DNA from: Maniola hyperantus
Lineage: Eukaryota; Arthropoda; Insecta; Lepidoptera; Nymphalidae
DNA: 64,000 nt
NCBI RefSeq assembly: GCF_902806685.2
Contig: NC_048560.1
Coordinates: 3,884,492-3,948,491, forward strand
Direction of reading: 5' to 3'
Shown: in pieces, positions 59,475 through 64,000 of the stretch
Layout of the letters: each line of letters begins with the position of its first letter
Position numbering within the stretch: position 1 is the first letter of the stretch
Program-made: the position numbers and the translations under genes
The notes under the pieces: generated by a model
The model's input: only the letters and a program-made list of their open reading frames with translations
The model's database searches: none
Told to the model about the DNA's origin: nothing

Positions 59475-59678
59475 TCAGTACCCATATTATAAGTGAAAGT
59501 GTGTTTGTTTGTCCTTCAATCACGTCGCAACAGAGCAACGAATCAACGTGATTTTTTGCATAGGTATAGTTAAAGACCTGGAGAGTGACATAGGGTTTTA
59601 TCCCGGGAAATCAAAGAGTACCCCCGGGATTTTTTAAAAATCTAAATCCACGCGTACAAAGTCGCGGGCACCTGCTAG
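59475..59678 (+). mobile_element. HelD (GTTT)
   Basis: TCAGTACCCATATTATAAGT to GCGGGCACCTGCTAG. A separate Helitron 3' end (ACGGACGAAGTCGTGGGCAA, GAGCTAG) follows at 59700-59732. Confidence 0.85.
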
Positions 59679-59734
59679 TAGGCCATAAACTACACATTAT
59701 GTACCACGGACGAAGTCGTGGGCAAGAGCTAGTT

Positions 59735-60095
59735 ATCAATATTAGCCGATAGATTTCAACTGCTGCGAGAGAGATCCGTCGTAAAATTTCCCTCTCAGGC
59801 TCCGTCGCTTCCTTTGCGGAGATCACCTCCTCGCAAAAGGAGGCAGCGGCATTTCAAGCTGTCTCGTTCCGAACCATCGCTTGCACGATATTTGAAAGCG
59901 AGAGACCATCACCACCGACTGCCGCATCGAGTGCACGGCGCTGGTCCGCCCAAGCTTTACACTCCTCCAGGGTATGCTGCGCCTTGTCCTCGAGGCGGTC
60001 CTCGCAATGGTGGCCATCGGGCGATTGCTCCCGACCTATACGATGCAGATACCTACCGAAGCAACCATATTTCCGCGGGCTGATTACGTAAAACG
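59735..60095 (-). pseudogene. R1/Jockey-like LINE ORF2 C-terminal relic
   Basis: Minus-strand frames read YGCFGRYLHRIGREQSPD, HHCEDRLEDKAQHTLEECKAW and QRRALDAAVGGDGLSLS, then after a frameshift EVISAKEATEPEREILRR. This is the C-terminal zinc-knuckle region of an R1-type LINE. The first Cys of the motif is replaced by Gly. Confidence 0.75.
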
Positions 60096-60609
60096 TTGCA
60101 GTAGCGACAGCAACGCGACAGTTCATTTGCTGTCTCTCTTTTTCTTCTTCCTATTTTGCATTGTGGCTATTGCTGTCTCTCTCTAGCCGCTGTTACGTGT
60201 GACGTGACAGCAATGATCGCGAGATTTGCGCCTGTCGCAAGCCTGTCGCGAAATACGTTATCACCCCGCAGGTACGGGTCCCTAAAAATACCTCATCCAT
60301 TTGTAACATTGAAATCTAACTCGTTCGTACTTCACATAATTTGGCTGTCGCAGTAAACATTCAGTGGGTACTTACCTACAGTTCGCATTTCGTCAACATT
60401 TGTCAGCGGCCGCCGGTTTTACCGTAATTATATGGCTTATTGTATGCATATTATACACATGTGTATCATTGTTTGTTTGTTTGTTCTTCTGCTCTCGTGT
60501 GCCATATTGTAAGAGTACTCTCTGTCTACACATTTTGGGAATGAGCTTTTATTAATTTATGGTGCCGTTATACCTACATTTATTGCCCGACTACGGCATA
60601 TGTATGGTC
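60096..60609. other. Unassigned spacer
   Basis: (TTTG)n near 60473. No exon support on either strand. Confidence 0.35.
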
Positions 60610-60658
60610 TGGGGTTTAAACCCAGGCACGCATCTCTAACTTTTCGGATTTATGCTTA
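60610..60658 (+). mobile_element. SINE1 B-box scrap
   Basis: GGGTTTAAACCCAGGCACGC and CTCTAACTTTTCGGATTTAT. Confidence 0.5.
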
Positions 60659-60661
60659 GCC

Positions 60662-60765
60662 TTATCAGCCTGGCTGTCCAGCGCGGAAATGCAGCCAGTA
60701 TTCTTGGCACCATTCCACGCGGGCATAATATTTTGCATAGTAATTAAGATAAGGCTAGCTTAAAA
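60662..60765 (+). mobile_element. Dispersed repeat J
   Basis: CCTTATCAGCCTGGCTGTCC to AAGATAAGGCTAGCTTAAA. Confidence 0.55.
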
Positions 60766-61151
60766 AAATGTTAAAATAAATATGGCGGAGTCTTTAATTT
60801 TTTTGGTATCGTATGAGGCGTATCGTATATAAGTCAAAATTTTGACTTCATAAAAATCACTGATATTGAGATAAATCGCTTCCCGTGAAAAATCGCAGAA
60901 ACAAAATAGTTTTATATAATGAACCAGTAAGAAACACTCAAAATTTCCGATCCCTAAGTTTTTATCAGTAGGTAGAGTTTACTTCACTATCACGACTATC
61001 ACAGTCATAAAAGTGTACAGAAACTCTATAATCCTTTAGATACCGCCATACACGAAATTTCGGCGCCCGATAAGGGAAATTTGCATAGAAATAAGCGGAA
61101 AATGATTTCCCCGTGTTATTACGAAACGATGTTGTGTATGCGACTTCACCT
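60766..61151. other. Unassigned; one 18-bp palindrome
   Basis: AAGTCAAAATTTTGACTT at 60832-60849 is a perfect palindrome. Nothing else recognised. Confidence 0.4.
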
Positions 61152-61225
61152 GTGCTATTTTCAACGGTTCCGTAAAAAGGAAAAAGGAACCCTATTGGAT
61201 CATTTCATTTAACTGTCTGTTTGTC
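61152..61225 (+). mobile_element. MINE-E left scrap
   Basis: GGTTCCGTAAAAAGGAAAAA and CTATTGGATCATTTCATTTA. Confidence 0.5.
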
Positions 61226-61374
61226 AAACTCAAAAACCCTTGTTGTTGGAACGCGTGGAGATATCAAGTTGAAATGAATATAAATGAAATTCAAAAAAAT
61301 ATTCAAGTCTATAATCCCGTGGAGCTGTGAAAAATTAAACTTCTATCAACTTAATCAAAAGATACGGCTGTTTA

Positions 61375-61617
61375 TCTATATATATAAAAGGAAAAGGTGA
61401 CTGACTGACTGACTGACTGACTGACTGACTGACTGACTGATCTATCAACGCACAGCTCAAACTACTGGACGGATCTAGCTGAAATTTGGCATGCAGATAG
61501 CTATTATGACGTAGGCATCCGCTAAGAAAAGATTTTTGAAAATTCAACTCCTAAGGGGGTGAAATAGGGGTTTGAAATTTTGTAGTCCACGCGGACGAAG
61601 TCGCGAGCATAAGCTAG
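61375..61617 (+). mobile_element. HelG full-length, head-to-tail with HelD
   Basis: TCTATATATATAAAAGGAAA to GTCGCGAGCATAAGCTAG, directly followed by the TC of the next element. Confidence 0.9.
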
Positions 61618-61824
61618 TCTATACTAATATTATAAATGCGAAAGTGTGTCTGCTAGTCTTTTACGGCACATCTGTTCGATTTTGACTAAATTTGGTAGAG
61701 AGATACTCGTAGCTTGGATGCCAGGGAAGGACATAGGTTACTTTTTATCCCGGAAAAGCCAAGAGTTCCCAGGGGATTTTTAAAAACCTAAATCCAGGTG
61801 GATGAAGTCGTGGGCATCATTTAG
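61618..61824 (+). mobile_element. HelD full-length, joined to HelG
   Basis: TCTATACTAATATTATAAAT to GTCGTGGGCATCATTTAG. The end has mutated from CTAG. Confidence 0.85.
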
Positions 61825-61862
61825 TGCTGCATATTTTGACACTTGCAATGGAATCAAAACAT

Positions 61863-61945
61863 TTAGGGTACTTTCCGTTGACCTAGAAGCATGGGCTGTG
61901 CCTTAGGGAAAAATCCAAAAAATGTAAATTGTAGTTAGACACCTA
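61863..61945 (+). mobile_element. MINE-E middle scrap
   Basis: GGGTACTTTCCGTTGACCTA and TTAGGGAAAAATCC. Confidence 0.45.
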
Positions 61946-62232
61946 AAATTTTTGCGGTTACAAATTTCTTGCAACTTGTTATTAACTAGAGATAACAAAC
62001 CTAATACATTCTCTACTTTTTTATATGTACGGAATTTGTTATGCGTAGCTTTGTTTAATAAAGCCCGTGTATATATTTTTTCCCATGTTTTATTAATACG
62101 TCAAAAGTCGTTACCTATGTGGAAGTTGGAACAGATTGGGTAATAAAATGTTAAAAGATTTTTATAACACGTCATGATATGTCCACCATGCTGGATATGC
62201 TATGACATAATAATAATAATAATAAAGCATAT
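61946..62232. other. Unassigned; (AAT)n at 62208-62225
   Basis: A short trinucleotide run only. Confidence 0.5.
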
Positions 62233-62290
62233 TAGCTGATCAGCCTGCCTTGACTCGGGTGAAATTTGAAATATATACAAAGCCACAACA
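62233..62290 (-). mobile_element. HelX scrap
   Basis: AGCTGATCAGCCTGCCTTGA and CTCGGGTGAAATTTGAAAT. Confidence 0.4.
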
Positions 62291-62295
62291 AAGGT

Positions 62296-62402
62296 CGATG
62301 TCGACAGTTAAGGTATACCTAATGAAAGTCAATTTCGGGGCAACGAAGATCGATATCGAGGTAACGAAGGTCGATATCGAGGGAGTGAAAGTCGATATCT
62401 TG
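62296..62402 (+). repeat. 21-bp degenerate minisatellite
   Basis: Four to five units of the form RACGAAGRTCGATATCGAGG. The period is a multiple of three, so one frame repeats TKVDIEV. Confidence 0.75.
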
Positions 62403-62784
62403 AACTAACTTGTGATAAAAATACTGCACTTTCTTAAAAATAATAAAAGAAGACTAAAATCTGGTTCAACTACTTCCTAAGAATCAAAGAAAACTTTGAG
62501 AAGTACACGAATCGTTATCAAAACTAATTTAAAAGGACCAAGCCTCAAGATAGATCATTAAAGTGCATCTCAGCAAGTGGTAACTAACAAGTCGCATCAA
62601 TTAAAACTTTTTGTTACGGTTCACTTGAAATGATTTAGTAAAATTAGTAAAAAATATAAAAGCGCTTATTTTAAATTTAATTACTGGAAATAAATCTAAC
62701 GAAATAAATCTCAGTGGAAATTCCACTGATGTTGGTGCAGGAGTGGTCATCATCATCATCATCATCACAGTCCATCGCCACTTA
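62403..62784. other. Unassigned; (CAT)n and a palindrome
   Basis: TCAGTGGAAATTCCACTGA at 62711-62729 and (CAT)n at 62748-62768, which explains a poly-Met run in a minus frame. Confidence 0.5.
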
Positions 62785-62902
62785 CAGTTCTTGCATTTCA
62801 CGAGGGCGACTAATTGGTCTGACATGCACGTACACTTAAGCAATAAGTATACGACGTAACCACAAGTAAAATTCATTCGCCTTCGTGAATTGCAAGAACT
62901 GT
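62785..62902. mobile_element. Foldback of about 118 bp
   Basis: ACAGTTCTTGCATTTCACGA and CGTGAATTGCAAGAACTGT pair, with adjoining GGGCG/CGCC. Confidence 0.7.
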
Positions 62903-63462
62903 ACCAGTAGCACAGTTCACGACAGAGGTAACTTCTAACAAAACGTTGAGGAGTCGACGTCACTGTGAGGTGTCAAATGTTATAATGGGTGTAACATTTG
63001 ATTGACGAAGATACAGCCATAGCAGGTAGCCAGGTAGCACTAAAGTAGGCCATTTTTCCTTTGATTTTACGTCACCATAGCCTTATTAATTGACATATCG
63101 TCGATTCAGGATCAAACCCCCTCTATCTACTCTAGTTCACTCTGCCACTAGTGAGACACGCAGTCAAGGGCTATTTAGGTTAAATGTTAAAAAAAATTAG
63201 ATTAGACCTATTAAAATATAAGCAACAAATATTTATTTTTAACCGATTCCGGAATGATTCAAATATTGTTCCATCAATTAAAATTCTCCATTGAAAATAT
63301 AACAACAAACCCCTCTAAACGTAAAAACAATATTTGTAAATCTCTCGGAGAAAAATGTTGCTTTTCCGTTTTGTTTTTATGTCAATCTCTGTCACATTTT
63401 TACATTTTTTTAAACTGTGGAATGGTGAAGGATGACCATGAGTTTTGAATAACTAAGCCTAG
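62903..63462. other. Unassigned spacer
   Basis: TCGTCGATTCAGGATCAA near 63098 recurs near 39049. The rest is unrecognised. Confidence 0.35.
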
Positions 63463-63612
63463 TCCCATATTATAAATGCGAAAGTATATTTTGTTTGTTG
63501 GTTTATCCTACATTCACGTCGCAACGGAGCAACAGGTTGACGTGATTTTTCCCATGGGTATAGTTAAAGACCTGACGATTATTATAGGCTATTTTTTATC
63601 CCGGAAAATCAC
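63463..63612 (+). mobile_element. HelD (GTTT), 3' truncated
   Basis: TCCCATATTATAAATGCGAA to TTTTTATCCCGGAAAATCAC, then cut. Confidence 0.75.
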
Positions 63613-64000
63613 GCTTGAAAGAAGCTTTCACTTCAAAAAAAATACATTGTCTGATCCCGTAACTTATCCTTCTAGGTTAATAAATAACGGATATCAACTA
63701 CTAACATATAAGTATGAAAAATCACTGATCTCTGGCTCCCTGCCAACCATTGCAGGGACAAGAATGGGACAAGCTATAAGTCATTCCTTTCAATATTCAA
63801 TTTCGTTCTGTTTGCCGGCGAATGTATTACATTGACTAATGTTAATAATTGGGTGGCCATCATTTTGGTGTAAGTAGGACCAGTATCGTGTGTTTGAAAT
63901 AAGTTTGAAGTAATTTTTAAAAGAGTAAGTATTACAAGGTACTATTATGAACAATGTGGTATTATATTGACTAATTTTTATAAAAATAAAATTGAATTCG
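63613..64000. other. Unassigned window end
   Basis: The plus frame running to 63835 starts inside HelD. Its later part has no recognised domain. Confidence 0.3.

Noticed and set aside
59814..60186. Plus-strand frames of 89 and 70 codons
   Set aside because: They are antisense shadows of the R1-like LINE relic.
62601..62963. 120-codon minus frame with six Met
   Set aside because: It translates a (CAT)n tract and a foldback, with no conserved motif.
63476..63835. 119-codon plus frame
   Set aside because: It begins inside HelD, and the remainder has no motif or splice support.

Overview
The window reads as ditrysian Lepidoptera (moth or butterfly) nuclear DNA. It is AT-rich and largely made of short transposable-element copies, above all non-autonomous Helitrons ending in CTAG before a T, and tRNA-derived SINEs of lepidopteran type. 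I see no bacterial operons, rRNA, true tRNA gene or CRISPR array. Almost all long open frames are shadows of repeats.

The one candidate host gene is on the minus strand between about 31871 and 27012. Five exons with canonical GT-AG splice sites join into one 129-codon reading frame with ATG and stop. It would encode a small, very basic protein with a C-P-C-x5-C motif that I do not recognise. Its introns are packed with repeats.

Repeat names used below (my own labels). HelG: Helitron-like element with an internal (GTCA)n tract. HelD: Helitron-like element sharing the HelG 3' end, in two subtypes with internal (GACA)n or GTTT/GGTTT runs. HelF and HelX: two further Helitron-like families. SINE1: tRNA-derived, B box GGTTCGATCCC, about 310 bp, ending in ATG/GATCATGATG repeats. 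SINE2: second tRNA-derived SINE with a long LINE-like 3' part. MINE-E and MINE-P: about 250-530 bp elements bounded by AGGGTTCCGT and ACGGAACCCT and carrying (GTCT/GTCC)n microsatellites, like the lepidopteran MITE-like elements with hitch-hiking (GTCY)n tracts. MITE1: GC-rich foldback with AGTACGCGACAGG ends. MITE2: element with ACAGGGTGTAACCAGA ends. RTE: RTE-clade LINE ending in (TGATGA)n. LINE-L, -K, -T, -W: 3' ends of other LINEs.

Layout. 1-6 kb: scattered Helitron, SINE and MITE pieces. 6-9 kb: a CR1-group LINE inside an RTE copy, a 43-bp minisatellite, and a second CR1-group LINE inside that minisatellite. 9-13 kb: a hAT-type MITE with exact 8-bp target duplication, then a head-to-tail run of HelG copies. 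13-21 kb: foldback MITEs, SINEs, Helitrons and a tandem array of hairpins. 21.7-22.3 kb: GC-rich patch. 22-27 kb: SINE2, MINE and a Harbinger-type MITE. 27-32 kb: the five-exon gene. 32-39 kb: clear nested insertions. 39-49 kb: MINE, foldback and Harbinger-type MITEs, and a local duplication whose two copies are followed by different Helitrons. 49-64 kb: more SINEs and Helitrons, a 330-bp tandem duplication, an RTE copy with its own inverted fragment nearby, and an R1/Jockey-like LINE relic. Precise target-site duplications date many insertions relative to each other.
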